In this document: piece after piece, positions 38,601-53,633 of the stretch | Numbering within the stretch: position 1 is the stretch's first letter | Layout of the letters: each line of letters opens with the position of its first letter | Assembly: GCA_034190875.2 (NCBI GenBank) | Contig: CM067344.1 | Span: 66,315,057-66,379,056 of the forward strand | Direction of reading: 5' to 3' | DNA from: Urechis unicinctus | Taxonomy: Eukaryota > Annelida > Polychaeta > Xenopneusta > Urechidae | Length of the DNA stretch: 64,000 bases | Made by a program: the position numbers and the translations under genes | Notes under the pieces: generated by a model | Told to the model about the DNA's origin: nothing | Databases searched by the model: none | The model's input: the letters and a program-made list of their open reading frames with translations, nothing else

Positions 38601-41600
38601 ACTAGTTTAATTAAATTATATACATATAAATTATTAGCAATGTATTAATGTACATGTTAAGCAATTCTACATTTTTACAATTCAACTCATAGATGCTTGA
38701 ACATCAACACCATCCTACCTGGAATACTGTGACAAGTGACCAAAGTAGTGTATTAAAATTCTTTCGATGACATTTGCAAGGAACTTCATGTATCTCGTGG
38801 CAAGAACACTGTCGCTCAGTCACAGGATGAATGCAGAATTTACCGCCAAATAAATGCATACCAAGAACACTGCACAAAAAAAGGAAGAAGATACACAAAA
38901 TAATTGAAAAGACGCAAAAAAACAAAGGTAGGGAGCGCAAATGACACGGAAGGAAAGGCTGCATTCGTAGGGAATGCAATCAGCTTTTGATTCTGAAATA
39001 AAAAACAGCATGCTTATCACAGGGGATATATACAGCTCAAGTACGACATGGATAAACCAAGATATCTGTATTATATCATGGTGAATACTAGTGAGATATT
39101 GGCCAAATCACACTGTGACCCAATGATTCAATGTCCATGCCAATTACAACTCAATTTGAAGCATATCTTTCAAATGGGTGAATCCCCGGTTCTTGGTGCA
39201 TCAAGAAAAGTACAGAAGCACTTTTGTAAGCATACAGCTGCAAGATTGTAGCACACTCCAAAAGAAATGGCTCAAAATTACAGTGCATAATCAGTAAGCA
39301 CCTCAGTAGGGTTATGGAATCCAGGATTCTTGGTGCATTGGATAAGCTGTAGAAGCATTTTTGTATGCATTCTTTTGACTGCAACCCATTGTCTAAGCTA
39401 ATCCCAAACTACTGATAACTCAAAATGAGTCTCTGGCCTGAAAGAGGACCTATTGGGGCAGTGAATTTACAAATGAAACTCTCCAATTCCAAAGGAAATT
39501 GAGTAAGACCAAGAAATCAACATACACAAGACTGACAAACGTTTGTAACACACATGATGTCACAATAGGGTCAAATACAACATGATAAGGAGTAGAGTAT
39601 AAAATACGAGAAGACACCAAACAAATACAGGCCTCACTCCATCTACCTGAAATACAGTCATTATGGCCCACAAGAGCGAGTCAAAGTTTTTCCTTCCGTA
39701 GTGGTGCGCTTTACCATTGCTGTCCACTTTATTAAATTTGCACCCAAAGAGATTCATTCCAAGGATGCTGGTTTCATCAAGGGGGGAAAAAAAGACACAA
39801 TGATAGAAGCATGTGTAAATCTGCTCTGACGGGAACTCTTTGTCAGACCTCCAGTGAAGTCAATCAACAGACAGGTAAATGATGATAAATAATTAGAAAC
39901 AAAAACATTTGAGGAGATTGTCTGATTATTTGAATAGCTGCATGGCTATGTCGACGGTCATTAGACATATATTAGCATCCATCAAATGGGTGTTCTTTCA
40001 ATGTATGCCAGAGCAATGCAGTACCCCACAGTCTGTGACCATTCTTTGCACACAATACATTCCTACAATAGATTGTCCTAGCTGGCAGTGCTCACCAAAT
40101 GAATGAGTTCCTATAATAGAATCCATACTTTCTCATAATGTGTAAGTCACAACAATACACTAAGCCACTTATCACGGGCTTATTATGAAAGAAGACAAGG
40201 ACTGTTCCAAAATAATCATCCATGCTTACAGGATTCTCAAAAACACATAAATACAGAATACAATGGATTGGAATAACACAAATTCATAGCATATATGTTA
40301 ATCAAGGTAAGAAGAGCTTTAAATGCATAATTTATATACCGAGATCAATGTACACAGTTACAAGTTTGACTCACCTGAATATAAAAATGAACAGGATAAG
40401 CAAAGCGAAGAAGGTGGCCACATTATCCATGGTACGGAGCATAATGACCAGCTGATATCGCAGCGCTGGTAGGAAGCGAACCAGTTTGAGAATTCGTAGT
40501 AAGCGGAATGTTCGTAAAATAGAAAGCCCTCCTGTCCCACCCTGCACCAACTCCACAAGGCTGAAAACCACATCAGCAACAACTAAATCACATCGGTCAT
40601 TAAAAATCACATTGGTCATGAAAAATCACACCATCACACAAGACCATAAATGTCATAAAAAGAACAAATAAGCACAGAAGCAATGAAAATCTACACAAGT
40701 GATGAAACTTTTTCAATGAAACAACAACAATGGCAATAACATTGTCAATAGAATCGACATCAGCAATAACAATAACATGGACAAGGGCAATGACATTGAT
40801 ATGTCAGCAATGGAAACGCAACATATCAGCAATGGAAATAGGATTGGCTATAACTAAAATATAACATTAGCAATGTGTATAGCATTGGCTATAACTACCA
40901 AATAACATTGGCAATGTATATAGCATTGGCTTTAACTACCAAATAACATCAACAATAGATATAAAATTGGCTAAAACTATCAAATAACATTAGCAATGTA
41001 AAAAGCATTGGCTATAACTACCAAATAACATTAGCAATGTAAATAGCATTGGCTATAATTGCCAAATAACATTAGCAATAGAATATCATTGGCTTTAACT
41101 ACCAAATAACATTAGCAATGAAATATCATTGGCTTTAACTACCAAATAACATTAGCAATGGAAAGAGCATTAGCTTTAACTGCCAAATTGGCTCAAATGC
41201 TGGGGATGCACAGCCATGCAGAAGCAGTAAAGTAAGGCAGGTAGTGAGGGAGTGGGTATTTAACATGGCGGCACACAACAGTAATCTGTTATTCATCTGT
41301 GACAGTGAACCACCACCAACTCCCCTCCATCAGTCGTCCTCCCACAACAAACCTCTCACTATCTGTCCACCTCCCTCCATCAATCCACCTCCCACCATCA
41401 ATCCACCTCTCTCCATCAATCCACCTCCCACCATCAATCCACCTCTCTACATCAATCCACCTCCCACCATCAACCCACCTCTCTCCATCAGTCCACCTCC
41501 CTCCATCAATCCACCTCCAACTATCAGTCTACCTCCCTCCATCAATCCACCTCTCTCCATCAGTCCACCTCCCTCCATCAATCCACCTCCAACTATCAGT

Positions 41601-44600
41601 CAACCTCTCTCTATCAATCCACCTCTCTCCATCAGTCCACCTCCCTCCATCAATCCACCTCCAACTATCAGTCCACCTCCCTCCATCAATCCACCTCCCA
41701 CCATCAATCCACCCACTCCATCAATCCACCTCTTATCATCAGTCTACCTCCCTCCATCAAACGATCTCCCGCCATCAATCCATCTCCAACTATCAGTCCA
41801 CCTCCCAACATCAACCCACCTCTTTCCATCAGGCCACCTGCCTCCATCAGTCCACCTCTCACCATCAACCCACCTCTTTCCACCTCTTTCAATCAGTCCA
41901 CCTCTCACCATCAACCTACCATCAGTCCACCACCCTCCATCAGTCCACCTCATTCCATCAGACCATACCAGTCCATCAACTCGACGAAATCCGTAATCCA
42001 CATTATCTCATTCCACATCAATAATCATGACCTGCCAATATATAATGGTTGCCTGAAAAGCCAGCTTTGTATGACACAAGCTCCAACTTCCTCCCACCTT
42101 CTCCCCACCCCAAACTCCTCTCCATATATCTTGCCTGAAACAGCCAGCTTTGTATGACACCACTTGTGTTCCTCCCTCAACCTTCTCCACCCCCACATCC
42201 CCCACTTCTATATCAACACCACCACCACCGGTGCATTGCACGCAACCATATCAGCATACAGATTATTTTAATTTCACCACTTTCCTTCAGCATATAAACT
42301 GTCTATCCAAGAAACCTGTTGTTAACCCTGAACAGCAATATCTGAACAAACAGTGATCCTCTTGTTATAAGTTGTTGTCAGACAATGCAAGGTTTGGCAG
42401 ATGAGCGCGTGCTTGTATTAATACCTACCACGTAGCCCAACAACCATCTTAGACGGTATTGACCGTGTTCATGTGAATGCCGTACAGCTACTTCCATACC
42501 CTTATTTGCTCCCTAACACCACGGACCCGACCACTGGTGGTACAACATCAACACCACACGTAACAATAACGCGCTAGAGAACATGTTGACCTGTGCCATG
42601 AAATACGGTTGGTCCCTTGATCATAACCATACATATGATAATTAGTTTGCAGGTAAGATCACTATTAACATACCTGAGAATAACGATGAAGCCGTCAAAG
42701 ACATTAAAGCCGTTTTTAATGTAACCGAAGGGCCCCACGGCTAGAAGCTTGAGCGACATCTCGAACGCGAAGAGTGCGCTGAAGAATATGTTGCTGTATT
42801 CCAGCACCAAGGTCAAATTCGGAGGCTGCAACACAGCGGTAAAGCCATACTACATCATCAACCGAGTGATAGAATAAGAAGGGAATACGGAGAAAGGTGC
42901 ATGAATACAATAAAGAAGGTTATCTGTGTGGCCAAGAAACATCGCCGTCGACAGGATTCGTCGTTACATCGCGTTCTACACGGTCTTGACAACGCATCTT
43001 CGGAAGTAGGCGAAAGCAAATTGTTAGGTCGAATCTCAATATCTACGAGTTGTTAGGTCCAGCTTAGTTGTACAGCTTCAGTGGGCATCACATCTTCGGA
43101 AGTAAACAGGCGAAGCAAGAAACAGAATGAGGTCAGTATTGCGCGCGTGTTTTTGCCCAATCAAGCCTTCACTTCCGCTTATCAATGCTGCATTGCTTGT
43201 CCGGATGTTCCTCTCGAAAAATGCCAAGCATCAACTTGACTTTCAAGCCCAGCGAGGGAAGTGCGGTTGTTTGCAAGTCGAGGAGGTTGCTATTGGGTTC
43301 TGGGACAATTATATTTGTTCAGTGCCGTTGGAATATAAAACTGTCTTGTAAATTGATTGGGTGCCAGTGTGAAGCTTATCGCATGTTATGTGTGTTTTGA
43401 AAAACATGAAGTGTCGCTAATAAACCATGGAGCTGCCAAAAGGGTTTGGTTGAGTGGAGGTGCACAGCGGGACATAATATTCATAACACATTGACAGCAC
43501 GCTTAACACACTAACATAACACACTGACATCACGCTTAAAAAACTGACAAAACGCAAAATACATACTCACATAACATACTGGAACTCGGATAACTCACTG
43601 ACAACGCGCATTACACACTGACAACACGTATGACACACTGAAAACTCGCTTAACACACTGACAAAACGCTTAACACACTGACAAAACGCTTAACACACTG
43701 ATAATTCACTTAACACACAACACGCTTAATACACTGACAACTCACATAACACATTGAAAACATTCGATTGAGACTTAGAACGAAAATAAAAAGATACACC
43801 CCAAGACAGCTAAAAATATGAGCATCTTTCGGCCAACTTGCATAACACGATGAAAACACGGATTAACAAACACTTCGATCAATTATTCACTGCAGTTGCT
43901 TGCTGTTACCCCGTACACATATCGAGATGTGCCTGGTATTTGTAAAATGATTTTTTCTAACTGGCGAGACAGGTTGCCATTTGTTATGTGCATACGGTAA
44001 CAACGTTTTATGACGTGAACACTGTCACTACTTATGTGCACATTGCCACTCAACTTCAAGCAAACTACATGGAACCAAAAAAATATGACACACATCTGAT
44101 TAAAAAAAAACCCACAAAATCGACGACATCACGAACATATTCAAGTTCTCCAAAAGCTGCTGACCCAAAGGCTCAATCCATACAATTAAGCCAAAATTGT
44201 TAAAACCGACTTATAGACTATATTATGAACAAAGCCAGAGACAAAATTCTTGCAGACAGCATGATAGCAGCAATGTTCTTCGGGACACGCCCTCGGAATA
44301 TAAGCAACTTAAGCGAAGATGTCGTTATTGTACACAAGAAGGCTCGGGTGCAATACAACACTATGAAAATGCGCTCATCGACGGAAAGGTCTTTTAAACC
44401 GAAGACTGATGGCAGTTAAACAAAGCACGCGACGACATGTATTTGAAGCAGAATGTAACGTGACAACTGACTCGCCCTTTATGTATGTCATCGGAAACTA
44501 ATAAATACAGCGCCTTACTAGGCATAGCTATGAATTGGTCTTGCCGCGGTCAATGTGCACACGTAGCACAAATGGAACAATTAATATGTTGTTGTCATCT

Positions 44601-46848
44601 GTGGTTGCAGGGATGCACTGGCCTGTGAGGAACAACTGTTAAGATGTGTTGTGCAATGGTACGTAAGTATCGACTGACAAATTATGGCTTAGCAAATACA
44701 GCAATCGTCTGATGCCTGGCGTATGGAACAACTCATATACGGTTTTAGTGTGGATATAACAATCTCTCTCTACAGTGGAAGCAAAATTTGGTGCTTTATG
44801 CTGACAAGAGGCTGTCCATTCAACTTTGTGGCATTTTTTTTATGATATTTCTACTCCTATTAAATCAAATTTTCTCGGTCGAAAGAAAAGAAGTACAGTA
44901 ACATAAACATATTTCAAACTCACAGCGTTCCTCAAACGAACGCATGCACTTCGGCTAGACTTCGAGCATGGTGGTGCTTCACACCACACTATCACAGACT
45001 TCGTTGGTTTTGCTGTCGGGAAAAGACTGCAATGTTTACAAACATTAGAGGGTACGTGATATGCGATTCAGGCAGTCGGCTACAAGTTTCCCATGTTATG
45101 TCAGCGTTGAGCGATCGGTTTTAACAACGGACTTCGTTCAGGTCGTCTTGAAAGAAAACAGATTGACACACAAACAGGTTTATCAAGTGGTTGCGCATAG
45201 AGCGAGCGGAATCATCACAGTAACCGGTAAATAATTAAGTATCCACAGACACGGCTAACGTATAGGCTACGTTGGCTTTAACAAATTAATCATTTCCTAT
45301 GAATTGTTAAGTAATGGCTGATTGATCAGCCGTCAGACCGAGTAGGTTGTAATCGACAGAGAGCATTGCTCAACGTCTGCTCCCCACCCCACTACCCGCC
45401 CATATAACGATTAAATCAGTTACAATCTGCTAGCTGCCATGGATGCAGCGTGTGGTCTGCTAATGTAATAACATCAGCGGTAATAAATGCACTAGTCATT
45501 AAACACATGATCCCCGGGGCACACAGATAACGACTCCACTTTGATGTAAGGTTTGCTGGTGAAAACAAGAAGCCCCGTCTCTTGGCTGATTCACGTATGT
45601 GGTTTTATAGGTTTCAGATCACAAGAATAGGATTCACATGTTATAGTAAGCCAGGCAAAGCGGAATAGGGCATGATTTTTTTTAGCGCAACGATCAAAGT
45701 TTACGCATCTTAGATATAGGAGTTAACTTGGGAAATTCAGAATATGCTTGATATTAATTCACCGAACGAGACGTAACAGCAGCAGCAGGGGTTATTGGGT
45801 GCAGGCATGTGGTCATTTATGAGTCACCTGACGACACGTGACTTTAACCGGACTAATCGTCATCATTAGGGCCAACACCAGGTTCTGGGCGGCTTGTGAT
45901 GACCATTGATCGGACGCTTCAATAGAAACAATTTAGCGACGGACGGTGATTGCGCTGTACATTCCACAAGCGCTCGGACATCGTCGATTCTGGGGATCTA
46001 TCTCCCAGATTTAACTTTTCATAGCATATCGATTCGTTTAAATAGAGAATTGGTCTGTAACGAATCGGATGCCGCACATTGAGATTCAAGACCACCATCA
46101 GACCATAACGTTATAACACAGTGCGTTATGATGAAGCATACCTGTATGACGCAACACACCTGATTATGATGTTCGATCCCCATGCTGAGTGTATTGATGA
46201 GGATGGCACCCAAAATACCCCGCTGAAATGCGTTACCGTCGACGAATACTTTCAGCCTATCTTGAGCACGAGACAGCCAGTCTGCAAAAAAGAAAAACAC
46301 TATACATTATTCACAAGGTGTCTCCCATTTTGTCACAAACCTATATTGTCCTTTTGCCATGGCGTCTATTGATGGATATACGAGAGTGGCATTGAATAGA
46401 AGGAAGCTGCGACGATAAAAACATCATTAAGTGAATGTTGGGTAGCTCTTCATCTGGCCCAGTTATTATAGTGCTAGATCAGTTCTATTTATGGACGTGC
46501 AACTCATTCATTGACCCTGTGTATTCATCGACCCAGAACACTGTCGGGAGCTATGGCTTTGATCAGAGGAGTATAGAGAATTGCAGAGGATAGTAGCGTC
46601 AGGGGAACACTAGGTCAATTAGCTTCAGCAAACCAAGAGCTCTTTGTCGATCACCGCAATAGATTTGCTTAATATTACTGCTAACGATAATGTAGACAGG
46701 AGACAATACGGACCGTCACCATCTACAACACCGCAACCAATCCCTCTCACACACACCACACACACCAACACCCACTTACCCCTCCCCCCCACCCACACAT
46801 ATACACACATATATACACACACACATGCACACATATACACATGCGCAC

Positions 46849-46933
<85 letters not shown>

Positions 46934-49900
46934 ATCTCCCTCCCTCTCCTCCACCCCTCCCTAGCTCCCACAGTGCCTAACATGGCTCATTCACTTCATC
47001 AGAGTGTTGTGGTGTAAGGAAGCCACGTGATGTTTGGCCAGTGCAAGCTCCACTGGTCAGTATCTAATGTCCAAATATCCAATTGAGCAACTTCAAGGGG
47101 TGGACCAAGCGTATACCCTAGCATTACAGTGGTCTCAGAGAGGAACGCACCGGTAGTCTGACGAGCTTCAAACTCCACTCGTACGTGACTAACAGCACAT
47201 TTGCCATATCCACCTAGCGACAATGGATGAAGAAGCAGGCTCATGGGAATAAGAAGTATCACAAATCAAAATAACTGAAAGACAACTTGATCTACAGCCA
47301 TGTAAAAAAACTACCAGGGACCGGTGTAGACAAGATAAAACGTTGCTGTGACTAATTATTATCAAATGACGTACGCAACGCATACGCTTTAGCGAATAAA
47401 GCGGTTTTTCTTTACTGTTGGAGTTATGTTTTAGCATTCAACGGACATGTTTTGACATGCAAAGGACGCCATAAGTCGAGGACTTACTCTTCGTCTTCTT
47501 TTTCTTGGCGACATGGTCGTCGTCACTCCAGTCTGAACTCGACGTACTGTCATCCTCAGAGTCACTCGCATACTCGTACTCGGAGTGCGATCCAATGCGC
47601 ATGCGCGTGCCGGGCTCCAGACTCGTCGAACTGTAGACGCTTGATGAGCGAGCGGACGAGATGGACACCCTCTTCTCGACCGGCACTGGAAACGAAACCA
47701 GTCAACGTAAGCTCTGAGCGAGAATGTCGTTGAAGGAACGAATGAAATACAAAACTACGGTTATTCATCCACGTGAAAAAATGTCAGCATCAGACAGAGG
47801 AATCCGGGAGAGGAAGTAATCATTTGTTAACATGAAGTTTTTTCGGTCTCGTTTTACAAAACTCGATATTGGCGTAGGTCAATGAACCGGTCAATGTCTA
47901 TTTTGAGATAGGAGTGGGCAAAATGAGGAGTGCATTACGTTTCAATATGTACTTATTCAAAATAATCGCTTACTGAAAGGTACCTTGTAAATAAATTTGT
48001 CCATAAACCAAAAATATTTTAAGGTGAACTGGTGTCAGCGAAAAAACCCCACTCAAGTTGCAATGCATGATCCATAACAGAGTCTCAAACCACTATCCAT
48101 TTGCCTTACAATTAAGTCGATGTACATCGCCCATAAAGAACACTCTATAATATATAACCTAGTGCCCAAATGCCGAACAATTGCCCGACAATGCATAACA
48201 TATAACGAAATAGCTTGACATCCAATAATGTACAGCTAATAACCCAAATGAATTACTATACAGCAACCATCAAATTATGTCTCACTGTGGTAAGAATAGG
48301 TAAACAAATAGGCAGCTGTATTACACCCATGCGTCCGCCCACAATCAATTTCGTACCAGTCTTTCATTGAAGCTTTTCACCAGTTCACAGAAGCCACGCT
48401 CATAGTGTTCAACAATTCCTAGCCCGACCCACCTCACTTCAATACCATATGAGTGGCTTTTCGAAAGGTCTGAGCACTAATTATTTTTCATCAACTGCGT
48501 ACCATGAATGGCAGCATTATCTGCGTTAATAACACTCGGTTGCTTAGTGAGCGTATAAATAGCAATAACCACGGAGCCATTGGATATTAAGTAGGGGATA
48601 ATTGTTCCAACATGATGGAGAAGGCTTTCCGAGATCACCTCCTTGTAAAGTGGGAGTATAATAAGTGCGAGGGGAAATTGAAAAAAAAATTCTATCATTT
48701 ATCACACATAAAAGGAACACTTGCGCCACTCCAGTCCCCCTTACCTCATCCACCCATCGTGTACCCAGCTTACCCATCCATCCATTCACGAGGTTAAGTG
48801 TCAGTCTATCAATCTGTTTATCTATCCATTCATTCATCTATCCGTCCATCAACATTAGCTCAGCTCATTGACCAATGCGTTTGTTGCATGCTGTTGTTTC
48901 ATAAGAGTTTCATGCTCCGAACGAATTCACCGCTCCATCCAATACTGTAACATCATCTGCGGACCAGGGAACAGCAGTCACGCGTGCGCAAACAGCGCAT
49001 TCTTACCATGTTCTCCACCGAATCGAACAACGACAGCTAAACAGCGGTTGTTAATGCTCAAGTATTTATAGACAGTATTTAAAACACAGGCTCCCGTGTC
49101 AGGGTACAGTTAAGGATCACAAGGACAGAGTTAACCTCTGCAAACAAGGACAGGGCGAGTAAGGCAAAAGGGGCGAGACCGGTCTCGCGCGCCGTAAGAT
49201 ATTGACGCGCGGCGTGTGTAGAGGGGAGAGCTGACGGAGTGGCAGGCGTTGTTTGTCGTGGAATGAGCGATGACACTGCGATGTCTATGCATATAAACTG
49301 CTGTTGCCACATTCATACTCGCCACCGCCTTGTACCGAGCAGTTTATTAATTCCCTTTTGCAAATGCATAAGACCAATAGCCATTTATACAGCAGGAGGG
49401 CAAGGGATAAGCCCAATTGATTGGTGCGCCAAATAGATGGGGCGGGTAAGTAGAAGAAGGTCGGGTCGATTTGTTTCCATCATTAACTGAACATGAGTCG
49501 GCAGGGTGGTGCGGAATACGCGTCCACTCTACTGCTCCTTACCTAACGCTATATAAGCTGAGTGAATCCTTCCAGCAATCAACATCTCATTTACAATATC
49601 AGAACGCCAAAAATGGCTGACCTAGACATTTTTTTTCAATATTTCACAGTTGCCTTTGGTCTCACAAAAGATATATTTTACACCTTCACATTAAATTCTA
49701 GTAAGCAATCATCTGTATAGCTTCTAGACACTGATGAGTCATGACGGAACCGTTTGTTTAAAGTTTTCCAATTGAAATTGAAAGCGCCGATGCTTAACTA
49801 CGAGCTGACTCCGTTACAAAATGGAGGCTTTCCATGAGAAGGGCAGACAATATATGTGACGGTAGATATTAATAGGCCAGCGTGGCGAAGGACGACAAGC

Positions 49901-52900
49901 GAGCATCAGAAGGAGGCTGCACCTGGCACCTACAGCCCCATCATTAACTTCCTGTTTATATCACACACAAGCAAGACGACCCCGAAACGACTGTTCAATT
50001 AAAGCCCTCACCATCTGCGTCGTCGCTTCTTTAAATAACACAACGATTATTAAGTATTTTACATCGTGATTAACACGAAATATGTGTCAAGTTGAGCATC
50101 TTAAAGTATCTTCTCACATTTTAATCAACAGAAAATATGTGGAGCTACAAAGTCAACCTGAACATTCTGAATAATCTTTTCACCTCTTATGATAATGGCA
50201 AATTATGTGTGGCTTAAGACAACAGAAGATTCTTTTAGATTATAATCAACACAAAATATATGCGGCTTGAGTCAACTTTAGCATCTTATAGCACTTGCAG
50301 CATTATTATGGACACAAACTGTTTGCGGCTTAAGTCCGCAAACTCGAAGAGACCCGTCATTTGCAGGACAGTAATCGTAGTAGTCTGACTTACCCTTGTC
50401 CTCAACGTACAGCCGGTGAGGATGGAGAGTGTTGACGTCATGATGACACGTGACCGTGATGGCCGCCGGGAGCTGTAATCCGCTAGGCCGGCGTCCCGGC
50501 GAACTCAATGCTTGCACTTCCGGTGTCGTTGGAATGGTGAGGTGGCGCGTACTTCCGCTCAGGTTGAGAGAGGGTGTCCTGCCCAGAGACGCTAGATGTT
50601 TGGGGGAAGACTGTGGCGTGGATCCCAAGTGCAAAGTGTCTGCATTCCCAACAGTCTCACCGAGAAGACACTGTCTTTCAGCGGCGAGCGATGCAGTCTG
50701 TAAAGGGGTCGATGAACTCGTTTTTGTCTCGCCACTGGGGACGAGGAGATGGGTGGGTCGACGTGGAGTTGACACCAGATCAACATCGGACACCTCGGGA
50801 CTGGCTTGAGGGGCCAACCCCCCACTATCTCCTGTCGATGGATGAGCGTCCCCGCCGACGACTCCATTTGAACTGTTCGTGTGACCAGCACCGTTACTTT
50901 GGCCGGGCGATATATGGAACGGATGATGATAAAGATGATTTGGGTGAGTATTTACAATAGGCGACGATGCTGCTGTGTTGGTGCCACCGATCAGAGTACC
51001 CCCAGCGGCACCTACAGCTCGCTTTTTCCGTCGTTTACGACGAAGTGATATGGCCTTCTCGGGGGTAACTTTACGCTGGTTCCTTCCCCGAAAATTTTTC
51101 AAGTATCTGTTCACTTTTCGCTTACCCCTACGCATTATATGCGCTAAATATTTGATGATTTCATCGTAACATCCGCCAGGCTCTGAATTACTGGCCAGAG
51201 TACTGCTGGAGTGATAGCGCTTTCTTTCCTGAAGCATACGCTCTGTTTCTCGCTTCTTAGTCTCGGAAAATTGTGTAGCAATGACGACAAGACAGAGGTT
51301 GATCATAAAGAAAGCTCCAATCTGCAATCAATGAAAGCAAAGGTGAAGACCAATGAACAAAATGCACACTCTCAAAATGAATCTGTCGTGTTCATTATAT
51401 TACAATATAAATACCATCTTAGACGGGGTTTTTTCGCACATCATTATCATGGCAGTACAAAATGAATACTCTAAAATTATCATGATGACTTATTGCAGTC
51501 ATCATGGAACAAGGGTCGACTGATAGTTTCTAGATATGACACATTAGTGGAGGGTATGAGCGGGAGTGCGTTGTACACCATGCAGGCTTATGTGTGGACG
51601 GGGGGATAGCTGTAGCAACCACGATTGATTCAGGTCAGCCGCTAACCTTACAGGCATGTCCTAATTCAAACTAATCGGTCGCCATTTGCATTCTAGAAGC
51701 ATGGTGACGTTAGTCTAATCATTCCACAACCAGCAACTTTGCATTCCAACATATCGATATCTCATAAGTGATATCTAACCAAAGCCGGGTCCACTAAAAC
51801 TACATGTTATTACAAGCAAGATGGCAATGAAGCGGTCCTCTCTACAGCGGTAAGTAACACATCACGTGATCAACGCTCCGTCTATCAACTAACACGTGAT
51901 GTTGTCGACAGTCGGCCGTCACTCAACACCGGCGTTTATTGAATTACACGTCGGAAGATTCAATAACCTCCCCAAACCCAAATAATCCTTCGTAAACTCG
52001 ACGCCCAACGCGTGTGAATATTTGCCATGTTTGGTCATTAACCCTGTCCAACTGTCCTTCCTCCCCCTTCTTGTGGCACTGACCAGGCAATAAGACGCGG
52101 GCATGTGTGGGGGGGGGGGGGGGGGGTGGCTGGGTTCAGCTCGTACTGAAGCCTTTGACCAACCACACCCGGAAATGAGATCGAACTAAGTTCAGACAGC
52201 TTCCCGGCCATAAATGAGCGCGCAGTACAATTCAATTCACACGATAATAAGTATACGGCGTTTCCCATCCGATTATTACGCAACTTGAGTTCCTAGATAA
52301 GAGAGGCTTTTTTGTGTGTGTGGGATGGAAATGATGCTTATAAACATTATCCCCGAATACACAAACTAAATGATTCAACTGCTACCAAGACATACTTAAA
52401 TGTGTTTTTTCGAAATGGCCTTACTTAACATATACAAAAAACACTCCATGTTACCCAGTCTTAGACATATATTCGCTGAGTTAATACCCTGGTAAACCGT
52501 ACACTAATCGCGTTTTCGTCCCTCCGTCTAAGGGTGATGTGTTAAGACTCTCGGTGATAAGGACAAATGGGAGAAGAATCGTGGAAATCCTGCGAGTGAT
52601 GAGCTCTTAACGTCGACGAGTATGGCAACACACGAGCGGTGATGTAGCTGAGTTAATGCCGCATGGGGTTCTCCCACGAGTATACACACTAGACGAGCAG
52701 GGTATTTGGCCAGAATCACAACTATTACGCAGTAGGAGGAACTATAAATTACCCCCCAATTACCATCCTTTAAAGAGAAAAGACAACATCCGAGTAAGGC
52801 GAGTGTATGCAACAGAACGGATCACTCATACGATGATTAAACGAAAGACTAGCATAACGTTGGTACTAACCGAGCGATAATAGGGCCAATAAAAACCGAA

Positions 52901-53385
52901 TGTACTGCATAGGATTGATTCCGGATTGTTATCGCTCGTGAAGACCCTCCAATGACGGTCTGATCTACACGGATTCCTACTGGCCGGGACCTGTGATGGC
53001 CGCATTAGCCAAGAACTGATCTCCTATCAGACAAGGGTAACTACAGGAGATGATGTAGAGCGGCGAGGAGATCTACGGATTCTCAACGACCGCTCCCTCG
53101 ACTAATTACATATATCATGTATTCGGGGAAGCTTCATTTTGTTATTGCATAGGATGTACGAATCACATTTGGGACTTAAGAATATAAATGAGGTACCGAA
53201 GATTTATATATCAAACTAAGGGTGCACACTATGAATATAGGACGAAGATGTGCACCAAGTACTTAGATGAGCACATCTTACCCAAGATGTACGCATCGCA
53301 CACTTACTCAGAATGTACTCATGGTACTCAGGGTGTGCTAATCGTACATATGGCGTGCCCATCGTACTTAGGACGTGCATGCCTT

Positions 53386-53475
<90 letters not shown>

Positions 53476-53541
53476 TTATATATACGCATATATAAATATA
53501 TATATATGTATATATATATATATACATATATATATATAAAA

Positions 53542-53633
<92 letters not shown>

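Larger units (their letters stand above)
40561..42673 (-). other. Cav3 intron in domain II, repeat-filled
   Basis: 2.1 kb intron dominated by two arrays (40724-41190 and 41318-41985). No exon recognised. CpG frequency changes sharply near 42360. Confidence 0.8.

Noticed and set aside
41244-42024. Two overlapping + strand open frames of 240-250 codons rich in Pro/Ile/Asn or His/Leu/Pro
   Set aside because: Produced by the 18-bp repeat (a multiple of 3); located in a Cav3 intron; no splice or start support.
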